From: DASYLJ01 sp036009625
Lineage (GTDB): Bacteria > Desulfobacterota > Binatia > DP-6
NCBI GenBank assembly: GCA_036009625.1
Contig: DASYLJ010000046.1
Span: 1 to 13,558, forward strand
Direction of reading: 5' to 3'
Length of the DNA: 13,558 nucleotides
The translations under genes were made by a program, and so were the position numbers. The notes beneath the pieces were generated by a model. The model was not told the DNA's origin, did not search any database, and was given only the letters and a program-made list of their open reading frames with translations. Positions 1-9,046 of this stretch are shown in pieces (positions within the stretch are counted from its first letter, which is position 1; each line of letters opens with the position of its first letter).

Positions 1-541
1 CGAAGTCGTGACGATCCTCTTTGCTCGGATCGATCTCCTCGCCCGCCGACATGTCCTCGATGCGCTGGTGCGACAGCTTGCCGTACGCGGGGAACTTCCC
101 GACGCGAAAGTAGACGCTGCCGCCGGCCGTGGCGTAGGCGACGCCCTGCTCGATCAGCCGCGCGATCATCGCGAGCATCTCGGGGATGTGCGCCGTCGCA
201 CGCGGCTCGTGCGTCGGGCGCAGGCACTGCAGCCACGCCGAGTCCTCGGTGAAGGCCGCGATCTCGCGCTGGGTGAGTGCCGCAGGCGTCAGGCCCTCCT
301 CGGCGGCACGACGGATGATCTTGTCGTCGATGTCGGTGAAGTTGCGGACGAACGTGACGTTCGTTCCGCGTGCCCGGAGGTAGCGATAGAGGACGTCGGC
401 GGTGATCAGCGCGCGCGCGTGCCCGATGTGCGAGCGCGCGTACACGGTGACGCCGCACCAGTAGAGACCGACCTCGCCCGGCACGCGCGGGACGAGGGGC
501 TCCTTCTTCCCCGTGAGGGTGTTCGTCAGGACGAGCGACAC
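1..541 (-). CDS. cysS: Cysteinyl-tRNA synthetase, N-terminal part (runs off left edge)
   Basis: This class I aminoacyl-tRNA synthetase charges tRNA-Cys with cysteine in the cytoplasm. About 180 residues are visible, covering the start of the Rossmann catalytic domain. The segment GVTVYARSHIGHAR (residues 30-43) contains the HIGH ATP-binding signature at 38-41. Cys29 sits where the family has its first zinc-binding cysteine, which selects the cysteine substrate. The segment FVRNFTDIDDKI follows, as in known CysRS proteins. The GTG start at 541-539 was chosen because it begins 7 bases after the acs stop codon and gives the usual N-terminal length; the ribosome-binding site is weak, so translation may be coupled to acs. 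The KMSKS loop and tRNA-binding domain lie beyond the window. Identity is clear from motifs; the exact start is less certain. Confidence 0.93.
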   Translation of the reverse strand, partial: MSLVLTNTLTGKKEPLVPRVPGEVGLYWCGVTVYARSHIGHARALITADVLYRYLRARGTNVTFVRNFTDIDDKIIRRAAEEGLTPAALTQREIAAFTEDSAWLQCLRPTHEPRATAHIPEMLAMIARLIEQGVAYATAGGSVYFRVGKFPAYGKLSHQRIEDMSAGEEIDPSKEDRHDF

Positions 542-548
542 GCGGGAC

Positions 549-2510
<1,962 letters not shown>

Positions 2511-2623
2511 GGCACCCCCTCCGGAACGAGTCTCGTCTAAGGTAGTGGGCCGCATCCAGGGCTGCAAGCCGAATCCGGGCCAGGGCTTTGCTCCGGCGGG
2601 GAAACCGCTAGGGTGGCGCCCCC
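2511..2623. promoter_or_regulatory. Divergent intergenic region between acs and the antiporter gene
   Basis: These 113 bases separate two divergent start codons, so both promoters must lie here or inside the flanking genes. The acs ribosome-binding site (GGAGGGGG on the minus strand) is next to 2510. On the plus side AGGGTGG lies about 7 bases before the antiporter ATG. I see no convincing sigma-70 boxes or operator palindromes. Confidence 0.5.
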
Positions 2624-4795
2624 ATGACCCGGTTCCAGGCGCTCGACGAGCACCAACTGCTCGTGTTCTGGGTGCAGCTGCTGGTTCTGGTCATGGTCGC
2701 GCGGGGCCTTGGCGGGCTGGCGCGGCGCCTCGGACAGCCGTCCGTCATCGGCGAGCTGGCGGCCGGCGTGCTCCTCGGACCGTCCGTGCTCGGAGCGCTG
2801 TCGCCATCCGCGTGGGAGTGGCTCTTCCCGAGCGATCCGGTGCACGCCGGCCTCATGGCGGGTGTGGGATGGATCGGCGTCTTCTTCCTGCTCGTCCTCG
2901 CCGGCTTCGAAACCGACCTCGGTCTGGTCCGACGCCTCGGTCGTGCCGCCGCGTGGGTCTCCACCGGCAGCCTCGTCGTTCCGCTCGCGTTCGGCCTGAC
3001 GGTGGGCATCGCCATGCCCGACGCATTCCTCGGCCGATCGCACGATCGGCTCGGGTTCGCGCTCTTCATGGCGACCGCGCTCGCGATCTCGTCGCTGCCG
3101 GTGGTGGTGAAGGTGCTCACCGAGATGGACCTGGTGCGGCGAAATTTCGGGCAGCTGACGCTGGCGGCGGGGATGGCGAACGACATCGTCGGCTGGGTGC
3201 TGCTCGGCGTGATCGCGCGCCTGACCCAATCCGGCGATCTGTCGCTCGGGCCGTTGCTCGTCTCGCTGGGCGGGTTCGCGATCTTCGGCGTCGCGGCCTT
3301 CACGATCGGGCAGCGTGCCGTCGACGCGATGCTGCGCGCCGTGCGCGAGCGGCAGGGCGGTGTCATGGGGGCCCTCACCGTCGTCTTGCTGGTGTCACTC
3401 GGCGGCGCGTCGGCGACGCAGGCGATCGGGCTCGAGGGCGTGCTCGGTGCGTTCATCGCCGGCATCGTGCTCGGGCGATCGAAGTTCCAGGACACGGAGG
3501 TCTATCGCACCCTCGAGGCGATCACCCTGGCGTTCTTCGCGCCGCTCTTCTTCGCGCGCGCCGGCCTGCGCGTCGACATGGCGTTGCTCGCTGATCCGCT
3601 CGTCATCTGGTGGAGCCTGATCGTCCTCGCGGCGGCGAGCGCGTCGAAGCTCTTCGGCGCGTATCTCGGCGCACGCGCCGCTGGTCTGACGCCGCGCGAG
3701 GGTATCGCGCTCGGCGCCGGCCTGAACGCGCGCGGCGCGCTCGAGATCGTCGTCGCCACCGTCGGCCTGAGCCTCGGCGTGCTGACGCAGGCCTCGTATA
3801 CGATGGTGGTGTTGATGGCGATGGCGACGTCGATGATGGCGCCCGTCATGCTGCGCCTCATCGTGCGCGACTGGCGCGGCTCACCGGAGGAGCGCGAGCG
3901 TCTCGAGCGCGAGCGCCAGCTCGGCCGCAACATCCTGGTACGCTCGTCGCGTGTGCTACTGCCGAGCGCGGGCGGACCCAACTCGATGCTGGCGGCGCAC
4001 ATCCTCGACCTGACGTGGCCGGAGGACGTCGAGGCGACGGTGTTGTCGGTGGGCGACGAGGCGGCGCGGCGCGAGGTCGACGCCGTGTGCGCGGTGTTCG
4101 CGCGGCGGCCCGTCGAGCATGCGCACGCCACCGACAAGGCGCCGCTCGACGCCATCATGGCGCACGCGCAGCTCGGCTACGGTGCGATGGCCGTCGGCGC
4201 CACTGATCGTCGCGTCGACGGGCGCCTGATCTCGCCCGTGGTCGACGGGCTGCTGGCGGCGAGCCCGCTGCCGGTGCTGATCGTGCGACGCGGACCGGAG
4301 GACGATGGGGCACCGCGGACGTTCCGTCGCATCCTCGTGCCGGCCATCGGCACGACGGTGGGTCGCGCCGCGCAGGAGGTCGCGTACGCCCTCGCGCGAC
4401 GCTCCAATGCCGACGTCGTGCTCGCGCACGTCATCACGGTGCCGCGCTCTGGTGTGATGGCGTCGATCCTGCCGTGGCGGCGCGGTGCCGCCGCCGAGAA
4501 CGGCAACGTCGAGGAGCGCGCGCGGGTCGCGGAGCAGGTGGTAGCCGAAGCACGGGCGCATGCGGAGGAGATGGGGGTGCGGGCGGTGACGGCGCTGCGC
4601 ACGGGTGTATCGGTGGCGGAGGAGATGGAGACGCTGGTGCGCGAGTCCGAGGCCGACCTGGTGGTGCTCACCGCCAACGTGCGCCAGCTGTCGGGGCGCC
4701 CGTTCCTCGGCCACGGCGTCGAGCACCTGCTCGAGCGCAGCGACACCACGCTCGTGATCGTCGCGACGCCGCCCGGCTGGGGCGGGGGTCGCTAG
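2624..4795 (+). CDS. Cation/proton antiporter (CPA2-like) with tandem universal stress protein domains
   Basis: This is a predicted inner-membrane monovalent cation/H+ exchanger of 723 residues. Residues 1 to about 410 are a Na_H_Exchanger domain with many hydrophobic segments. They include the family stretch RRLGQPSVIGELAAGVLLGP near the N-terminus, FFLLVLAGFETDL, and GLEGVLGAFIAGIVLG. The ion-binding site reads N186-D187 (GMANDIVGW); an Asn-Asp pair in this family suggests electroneutral exchange, which is an inference. Residues about 440-560 and 566-715 look like two universal stress protein domains. The first ends in PLPVLIVRRG and the second runs from RRILVPAIG to TLVIVAT, with a degenerate nucleotide-binding loop (SGRPFLGHG). 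Such cytosolic domains are thought to gate or sense, as in plant CHX and some cyanobacterial exchangers. Substrate (Na+ or K+) cannot be told. The gene is divergent from acs and its stop overlaps the next convergent gene. Confidence 0.9.
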   Translation: MTRFQALDEHQLLVFWVQLLVLVMVARGLGGLARRLGQPSVIGELAAGVLLGPSVLGALSPSAWEWLFPSDPVHAGLMAGVGWIGVFFLLVLAGFETDLGLVRRLGRAAAWVSTGSLVVPLAFGLTVGIAMPDAFLGRSHDRLGFALFMATALAISSLPVVVKVLTEMDLVRRNFGQLTLAAGMANDIVGWVLLGVIARLTQSGDLSLGPLLVSLGGFAIFGVAAFTIGQRAVDAMLRAVRERQGGVMGALTVVLLVSLGGASATQAIGLEGVLGAFIAGIVLGRSKFQDTEVYRTLEAITLAFFAPLFFARAGLRVDMALLADPLVIWWSLIVLAAASASKLFGAYLGARAAGLTPREGIALGAGLNARGALEIVVATVGLSLGVLTQASYTMVVLMAMATSMMAPVMLRLIVRDWRGSPEERERLERERQLGRNILVRSSRVLLPSAGGPNSMLAAHILDLTWPEDVEATVLSVGDEAARREVDAVCAVFARRPVEHAHATDKAPLDAIMAHAQLGYGAMAVGATDRRVDGRLISPVVDGLLAASPLPVLIVRRGPEDDGAPRTFRRILVPAIGTTVGRAAQEVAYALARRSNADVVLAHVITVPRSGVMASILPWRRGAAAENGNVEERARVAEQVVAEARAHAEEMGVRAVTALRTGVSVAEEMETLVRESEADLVVLTANVRQLSGRPFLGHGVEHLLERSDTTLVIVATPPGWGGGR

Positions 4796-5040
4796 GCTTC
4801 GAGCTCGGCGCCGCGCCGGACGAATACGACGGTGGGCCACGGCGGTCCGTGCTCGTCCGGCATGTGCCCGAACACGGCGTCGGCCTCGTGTGCGAGGGCA
4901 TCGACGGTGCGGGTGAGTCCCCGCAGCGGCTCCCGCACCTCGTGTGCGGAAAGGACGGCGAGCCGATTGGCGATGCCGCGCAGCACCGCCACCACCGAGT
5001 CACGCTGCTCCAGGATCTGCTTCGCGGCCAACTCGTCCAT
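4792..5040 (-). CDS. Small hypothetical protein, 82 aa
   Basis: I do not recognise this family. The ORF begins MDELAAKQILEQRDSVV. Residues 1-55 are rich in alternating leucine, alanine and charged residues and are probably helical, with the segment VLRGIANRLAVLSAHEV resembling an amphipathic helix. The tail is proline- and glycine-containing (PDEHGPPWPTVVFVRR). There is no signal peptide or membrane segment, so it is probably cytoplasmic. A purine-rich AGAAGGGG precedes the ATG by about 8 bases and supports the start. Its stop (TAG on the minus strand) occupies 4792-4794 and interlocks with the antiporter stop. It is divergent from the downstream dehydrogenase. Real-gene status rests on the Shine-Dalgarno site, the clean packing against its neighbours and protein-like composition. 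Confidence 0.6.
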   Translation of the reverse strand: MDELAAKQILEQRDSVVAVLRGIANRLAVLSAHEVREPLRGLTRTVDALAHEADAVFGHMPDEHGPPWPTVVFVRRGAELEA

Positions 5041-5150
5041 GCGTCAGCCCCTTCTCTTCTCTCCCTGGGAACCGGGGATGGAGTAGGACGGGTGGCGCCT
5101 CGTCGTCAAGCGGGTTGATCGCGGGGTGGTCGAGCCGCTACGACGACCGC

Positions 5151-5924
5151 ATGCAGCGTCGTGCCGTCGTCACGGGAGCGGGGGGAGGTCTCGGCAGCGC
5201 GTTCTGTCGCGGCCTCGCCACGCGCGGCTGGGACGTCGTCGGCGTCGACGTGCAGGGCACCGCGCGCACGCTCGACGTCACCGATCCCGATGCGTGCCGC
5301 GCGCTCGCACGCGACGTGCAGCCGTCGTTGTGGATCAACAATGCGGGCGTGCTCGGCGCGGGCAGTGCGGCGGATCAGCCGGACGCGGAGATCGCGCGCG
5401 TCGTCAACGTGAATCTGCTCGGCGTCGTGTACGGCAGCCGCGCCGCGGTCGAGGTGATGCGCCCGCGCGGCGCGGGGCAGATCCTGAACGTCGGCTCGTT
5501 GGCGTCGTGGCTGCCGGTGCCCGGCGAAGCGGTCTACTGCGCGACCAAGCACGGCGTGCGCGCGTTCAGCCTGGCGCTCGCCGTCGAGCTGCATGGCAGC
5601 GGCATCGACATCTCGGTGCTCTGCCCGGACGGCATCGCGACGCCCATGCTGCGCGACAAGCAGGATGATGCCGGCGCGGCCATGTCGTTCACCGGGCCCC
5701 GACTGCTGGAGGCCGACGCCGTCGCGGCGCGCGGCATCGCCATGATCGAGGGGCGCGAGCTGATCGCGTCCTTCCCGGCTTTTCGGGGGGTTATGGTGAA
5801 GCTCGTGGGGCTGTCGCCGCGCATCGGGCAGGCCATCCTGCGGCGGTTGGAAGCCCAGGGCCGTCGCACCCAGGCGAAGCTCCGCGAGCGTGGCGTCCGG
5901 GTCGGCGTCGACGCACCGCGCTGA
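5151..5924 (+). CDS. Short-chain dehydrogenase/reductase (classical SDR)
   Basis: This is an NAD(P)-dependent oxidoreductase of unknown substrate, 257 residues, the usual classical SDR length. The cofactor motif TGAGGGLG is at 8-15, the stabilising NNAG at 63-66, and the catalytic tetrad is N88, S116, Y129 and K133 (YCATK). The post-catalytic turn CPDGIATPM is also typical. An Asp at position 33, at the end of the second strand (VGVDV), favours NAD(H) over NADP(H); this is an inference. The C-terminus is basic (RRTQAKLRERGVRVG). The ATG at 5151 was chosen because the Rossmann strand starts immediately after it; the open frame extends upstream to 4944 but that part has no family similarity. 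No clear ribosome-binding site precedes it. The bactofilin gene follows on the same strand after 58 bases. Confidence 0.92.
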   Translation: MQRRAVVTGAGGGLGSAFCRGLATRGWDVVGVDVQGTARTLDVTDPDACRALARDVQPSLWINNAGVLGAGSAADQPDAEIARVVNVNLLGVVYGSRAAVEVMRPRGAGQILNVGSLASWLPVPGEAVYCATKHGVRAFSLALAVELHGSGIDISVLCPDGIATPMLRDKQDDAGAAMSFTGPRLLEADAVAARGIAMIEGRELIASFPAFRGVMVKLVGLSPRIGQAILRRLEAQGRRTQAKLRERGVRVGVDAPR

Positions 5925-5970
5925 CGAAGTTCTGCTCGCAACCCACTGCCGCGCGCGCCATCATTCGCGT

Positions 5971-5976
5971 AGGAGG
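5971..5976 (+). promoter_or_regulatory. Strong ribosome-binding site (AGGAGG) of the bactofilin gene
   Basis: A perfect AGGAGG precedes two consecutive ATG codons at 5980 and 5983. Spacing is 3 bases to the first and 6 bases to the second, so the second ATG is the better start. Confidence 0.75.
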
Positions 5977-5982
5977 TGGATG

Positions 5983-6369
5983 ATGGCGGAGACGACGGTG
6001 AGCGCGTTCCTCGACGAGAGCACCACGGTCACGGGTACGGTCGTGCTGGGTGGCCCGGCGCGGATCGAAGGACGGGTCGAGGGTGAGGTCACGGCCAAGG
6101 ACACCCTGACCATCGGCAAGAGCGCGGTGGTGAACGCGCGGGTCACGGGAACGACCGTGACGGTGCACGGCACCGTGAAGGGTGACATCACGGCGACGAC
6201 GCGGCTCGAGCTGTGCGCGCCCTGTCGCGTGCAGGGCAACATCAGCGCGCCGACGCTGGTCATCCACGAGGGTGCGGTGTTCGAGGGTGGCTGCACGATG
6301 GCCACCAGCAGTGCGAGCTCGTCGCGCGTCACGCCGATCACTGCGGCGGTGACGTCGGTCGCGAGCTGA
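5983..6369 (+). CDS. Bactofilin family polymer-forming cytoskeletal protein
   Basis: Bactofilins polymerise without nucleotide into filaments that scaffold cell-shape and envelope enzymes at the inner face of the cytoplasmic membrane. The protein has 128 residues (129 from the adjacent ATG), the short form typical of the family. The core, roughly residues 10-110, shows the repeating Gly/Val pattern of a right-handed beta helix: TVTGTVVLGGPARIEGRVEGEV, then DTLTIGKSAVVNARV, TVTVHGTVKGDI, and VQGNISAPTLVIHEGAVFEGG. The unstructured tail is Ser/Thr-rich (TSSASSSRVTP). The core carries the CAPC cysteine pair near residue 80, which is uncommon but not diagnostic. It lies 58 bases downstream of the SDR gene. 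Its last 32 bases overlap the 3' end of the convergent LssY_C gene. No peptidase or septation partner is adjacent. Confidence 0.9.
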   Translation: MAETTVSAFLDESTTVTGTVVLGGPARIEGRVEGEVTAKDTLTIGKSAVVNARVTGTTVTVHGTVKGDITATTRLELCAPCRVQGNISAPTLVIHEGAVFEGGCTMATSSASSSRVTPITAAVTSVAS

Positions 6370-7144
6370 GCGCCGGCGACAACCACGCCCACAGTCCGTC
6401 CTTGACGACGACGAGCGGTGGGCTCGGCAGGCGTTCCGCGCGTGCCGAGCCCGCCGTGTGCTCGTTGGCGAGCACACCGACGTACAGCTCGCCGTCGCTG
6501 ACGTAACGATCGCCGCCGCCGTTGCGGCCGCTCAGCGTCGGGCCGATGCCGGTGACGGCGTAACGTCGTATCAGCTGTCCGGCGCCGTCGAGCGTCTCCA
6601 TCAGGCGATTGCGCTCGGAGTCGATGTCGGGAGCGATCCGGTGCGTCACCTGGCCGGTGCGGTGGCCCAGCTCGACGCCGACGTCGAAGGTCGCGGCGCC
6701 GACCCACAGCATGCGACCGTCCTCCGTCTGCACCTCGGTCTTCCAGAAGCGCACGTGGTGCCGTTGGCGCGCACTGCGTCCGACGCAGCGCTCGAAGGCG
6801 AGGTCCTCTTTGCGTCCCCAGAGCAGCAGCACGCTGACGGGAGCGGTGGGGTCGGGGCGGTCGAGCACCACGCTCTCCACGATGCCGAGGCTGCTGCGGA
6901 CGGTGATCGGTCGCGCGGCGCTCCAGCCGTCGGCGGCGAAGGCGCGCTCGATCTCGCGCTCCGTGCCGACGAGGGCGACGTTCAGTGGATCGCCCTGGAG
7001 GCCGCCCGTGGTGCGCGTGTACTTCGGAAACTCCGACATCGGCGGCAGGTGCTCGTAGTGCCGCCAGAACATGGGCAGCACCAGGTAGGCGAGCACCAGA
7101 TACGTGCCGAGGGCGATTCCGAGCGCCCAGGCGACGTCCGTCAT
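6338..7144 (-). CDS. LssY C-terminal domain membrane-anchored protein
   Basis: The protein has 268 residues with one strong N-terminal membrane segment (about residues 4-27, VAWALGIALGTYLVLAYLVL), followed by an LssY_C-type domain (about 40-200). Family-like stretches are GDPLNVALVGTEREIERAF, TVRSSLGIVESVV, PVSVLLLWGRKEDLAFE, RHHVRFWKTEV, GAATFDVGVEL and THRIAPDIDSERN. LssY_C is named after LssY of the Legionella lss type I secretion locus; its biochemical role is unknown. Here the domain is separate from any PAP2 phosphatase domain. The ATG at 7144-7142 overlaps the upstream DUF4126 stop in an ATGA, which implies translational coupling. It is the last gene of a three-gene operon. Its 3' end overlaps the convergent bactofilin gene by 32 bases. 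Confidence 0.85.
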   Translation of the reverse strand: MTDVAWALGIALGTYLVLAYLVLPMFWRHYEHLPPMSEFPKYTRTTGGLQGDPLNVALVGTEREIERAFAADGWSAARPITVRSSLGIVESVVLDRPDPTAPVSVLLLWGRKEDLAFERCVGRSARQRHHVRFWKTEVQTEDGRMLWVGAATFDVGVELGHRTGQVTHRIAPDIDSERNRLMETLDGAGQLIRRYAVTGIGPTLSGRNGGGDRYVSDGELYVGVLANEHTAGSARAERLPSPPLVVVKDGLWAWLSPALSSRPTSPPQ

Positions 7145-7719
7145 GCGGTGCGTGGCTGCCGGCGCCGGATGGCGCGCCAGAGCGCGCGGGCGGCGACGAT
7201 GATGACGAGGAGGAGCAGCACGGTGATGCCGAGCGCGATCAGGGGATGGGTCAGCGTCACCCAGGCGAGCGTGAAGACCAGCGTGTCCTCGGACAGGCTC
7301 AGTATCCAGTTGCTGAAGGGCTCGGGGCTGGTGTTGGCGATGGCGCGTGTACCGGCCTTGCCGAGGTGCGATCCCGCGGCGATGCTCCAGCCGAGCAGGG
7401 CGGCCATGCCCTGCATGCCGGGCGATGCCGGGCCGAGTGCCGCGACCGCGATGACGGCGCCGCCGATCGGGCGGATGACGGTGTGGAGCGCATCCCAGAG
7501 CGAGTCGACCCACGGCACCTTGTCGGCGACGAACTCGATGGCGTAGAGCGCGAGTGCGACGGCGATGACCGCGTCGTGGTCGAAGATCGCCATCTCGGGC
7601 GGTAGCGCCACCCAGCCGAAGCGATGCGCGAGACCGAGGATCGCGATGGTGGCGTAGAGGTTGACGCCGGCGGCGAACGACAGACCGAGCGTCCGGCCGA
7701 GGGTTTCGAGGGCGTCCAC
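7141..7719 (-). CDS. DUF4126 family integral membrane protein
   Basis: The protein has 192 residues and several hydrophobic segments. Features fitting DUF4126 are LGLSFAAGVNLYATIAILGLAHR near the N-terminus, AIEFVADKVPWVDSLWDALHTVIRP in the middle, and a glycine- and alanine-rich region (GAVIAVAALG, LLGWSIAAGSHLGKAGTRA) leading to SPEPFSN. A final membrane helix, VLLLLVIIVAARALW, is followed by a basic tail (RRRQPRTA), which suggests a cytoplasmic C-terminus. Function is unknown; it sits in the inner membrane. The GTG start at 7719 lies 3 bases after the stop of the lipoprotein gene, and its stop overlaps the LssY_C start by 4 bases, so all three genes are almost certainly co-transcribed. Confidence 0.88.
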   Translation of the reverse strand: MDALETLGRTLGLSFAAGVNLYATIAILGLAHRFGWVALPPEMAIFDHDAVIAVALALYAIEFVADKVPWVDSLWDALHTVIRPIGGAVIAVAALGPASPGMQGMAALLGWSIAAGSHLGKAGTRAIANTSPEPFSNWILSLSEDTLVFTLAWVTLTHPLIALGITVLLLLVIIVAARALWRAIRRRQPRTA

Positions 7720-7722
7720 GGG

Positions 7723-8265
7723 TTACTCGTCGACAGGCACTTCGCGATAGTGGCCGGTGTCGATCATCGAGGCGACGTCCTCGGCGAGGGCGTCGAGGCA
7801 TTTGTCGATGAGGTACTGGTCGCCGGCGAAGCCGAGCTCGGCGGTACCGGAGGCGGAGCGGTCCTCGCGGAAGGTCGCCAGTGCGACGCTGCCAGGCCGG
7901 GTGACCGTGCCCTCGGCGGAGAGCGTGGCTCGGCCGGCGCCGAAGCCGAGCCAGAAGCGTTTCGCGTGGCTGCCGCCGTCGATGCGCAGGAGGCGTCCAC
8001 GGACGACGGTGGCGCTGACGGCGGGGGTGGTGCTCACCTGTGCGGGTCGTCCGCGCTTGCCGAGCTCGTCCGCGATGCGCGCGGCGAAGGTGGCGCCGAG
8101 CGCTTCGGTGGGACCGTCGTAGCTCAGGACTTTCGTGGGTGGCCCGAACGGGACGACGGTGATGGTGGCGTCGTTCGGGAGCGAGGTGTCGGTGACGGTG
8201 GTGCGCTGGAAGGTGCTGCAGCCGACGAGCGTCAGGGCGATCGTGGCGAGCAGGAGGCTGCGCAT
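7723..8265 (-). CDS. Outer-envelope lipoprotein, DUF4410-like
   Basis: The protein has 180 residues with a lipoprotein signal peptide: MRSLLLATIALTLVGC, where LVGC is the lipobox and C16 the lipidated cysteine. Residue +2 is Ser, so outer-membrane sorting is likely if the organism has a Lol system. The mature part fits the DUF4410 pattern: VRGRLLRIDGGSHAKRF, WLGFGAGRATLSAEG and a late LDALAEDVASMI helix. The function of DUF4410 is unknown. I chose the ATG at 8265 because it gives a standard signal peptide and has GGGG 4 bases upstream; an in-frame ATG at 8280 would add MLWGR. It is the first gene of the operon with DUF4126 and LssY_C proteins and is divergent from the tRNA-Arg gene. Confidence 0.82.
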   Translation of the reverse strand: MRSLLLATIALTLVGCSTFQRTTVTDTSLPNDATITVVPFGPPTKVLSYDGPTEALGATFAARIADELGKRGRPAQVSTTPAVSATVVRGRLLRIDGGSHAKRFWLGFGAGRATLSAEGTVTRPGSVALATFREDRSASGTAELGFAGDQYLIDKCLDALAEDVASMIDTGHYREVPVDE

Positions 8266-8337
8266 GCGGCCCCATAGCATGCCTCGGTGGGTTGTCGATC
8301 GACGGGGTGGGCTGGTAGAGGAGGCGCGTCGCGATGC

Positions 8338-8411
8338 GCGCCCGTAGCTCAGTTGGATAGAGCGGCTGGCTTCGAACCAGTAGGTCGGGAGTTCGAATCT
8401 CTCCGGGCGCA
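8338..8411 (+). tRNA. tRNA-Arg (anticodon UCG)
   Basis: This is a complete 74-base cloverleaf. The acceptor stem GCGCCCG pairs with CGGGCGC, the D-arm is GCTC/GAGC, and the anticodon stem GCTGG pairs with CCAGT around loop CTTCGAA, giving anticodon TCG (reads CGA codons). The variable loop is AGGTC and the T-arm is GGGAG/CTCTC around TTCGAAT, with one G-U pair. The discriminator base is A. The CCA tail is not encoded. It is divergent from the lipoprotein gene, whose start is 72 bases away. Confidence 0.97.
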
Positions 8412-8434
8412 CTTTCGAATCATGAGTTGGCGCG

Positions 8435-8454
8435 AGGCCGGTCGCGCGGCCTTT
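8435..8454 (+). terminator. Candidate terminator hairpin after tRNA-Arg
   Basis: AGGCCG (8435-8440) pairs with CGGCCT (8447-8452) around the loop GTCGCG, starting 24 bases after the tRNA and followed by only two further T residues. The U-tract is short, so termination efficiency is uncertain. Confidence 0.4.
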
Positions 8455-8547
8455 GCCGGGGTCGCCGGGCTAGTGCGATTGCCTCGTTCGCGCGACCGAA
8501 GGCCACCAATCGTGATCCCAGGACAATCGACCGAACGGAGGTCGCCG

Positions 8548-9015
8548 ATGAGGTATCCGCGCCGACTGATTCTGAGCATCGTACCCGGGCTCGTTCTCGC
8601 GAGTACCTCCTTCGCCCTCGACGTGACGGGCACGTGGGAGGGCAAGGAGAAATGCCTCGTCTACACCGAGCAGCAGCGAACCACGACCGAAACGACGACC
8701 CTTTCGATCACGCAATCCGGAACCGACCTGAACGTCTCGATCGTGGGCGGGCAGGTGGTGGCAGCCATGAACGGCGCGGCGATTGCGAACACGAAAGATC
8801 CCGACGCGGGACAGGTCGGCATCTACCGCTGCGGCACCAGCACGACACTTTCGATGACCGGAATCTTCACGGCAAAGACGAAAGCATCTGGCGCAGGCAC
8901 CCTGAAGGGGAGCATCAACGTGGTCGGACACGGCCCCGGAGATGGCACCGCCGCGTGCACGTATTCGCTGAAGCGCATCTCCACCTCCAACCCGGTAGTA
9001 GGTCCGTGTTCGTGA
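8548..9015 (+). CDS. Small secreted protein of unknown function
   Basis: The precursor has 155 residues with a classical signal peptide: basic MRYPRR, a hydrophobic core LILSIVPGLVLA, and probable cleavage after SFA at residue 23. The mature protein starts LDVTGTWEGKEKC and is rich in Thr, Ser and Gly with alternating beta-strand patterns (TTTLSITQSGTDLNVSIVGG, TLSMTGIFTAKT). It resembles the small beta-barrel proteins that begin with a GTW motif, though I cannot name a family. Four cysteines remain after cleavage (C36, YRCG, AACTY, and GPCS at the C-terminus), enough for two disulfides in the periplasm. The ATG at 8548 is decided by GGAGG six bases upstream; the longer open frame back to 8287 only reads through the tRNA. 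It is followed by a hairpin and the convergent DUF899 gene. Confidence 0.8.
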   Translation: MRYPRRLILSIVPGLVLASTSFALDVTGTWEGKEKCLVYTEQQRTTTETTTLSITQSGTDLNVSIVGGQVVAAMNGAAIANTKDPDAGQVGIYRCGTSTTLSMTGIFTAKTKASGAGTLKGSINVVGHGPGDGTAACTYSLKRISTSNPVVGPCS

Positions 9016-9046
9016 CCAGACCGAGCCGCTATCGCTAACACTTCAC

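Noticed and set aside
6458..7546. 362-aa plus-strand open frame
   Set aside because: It is antisense to the LssY_C and DUF4126 genes, which have recognisable family motifs and coupled starts.
8292..8321. Possible sigma-70 promoter (TTGTCG, 18 bases, TAGAGG) before tRNA-Arg
   Set aside because: Spacing is plausible but only 4 of 6 and 3 of 6 bases fit the consensus, which is not convincing in GC-rich DNA.
8287..8547. N-terminal extension of the secreted protein through the tRNA (PVAQLDRAAGFEPVG)
   Set aside because: This peptide is the well-known artefact of translating a tRNA gene; the real start has a ribosome-binding site and a signal peptide at 8548.
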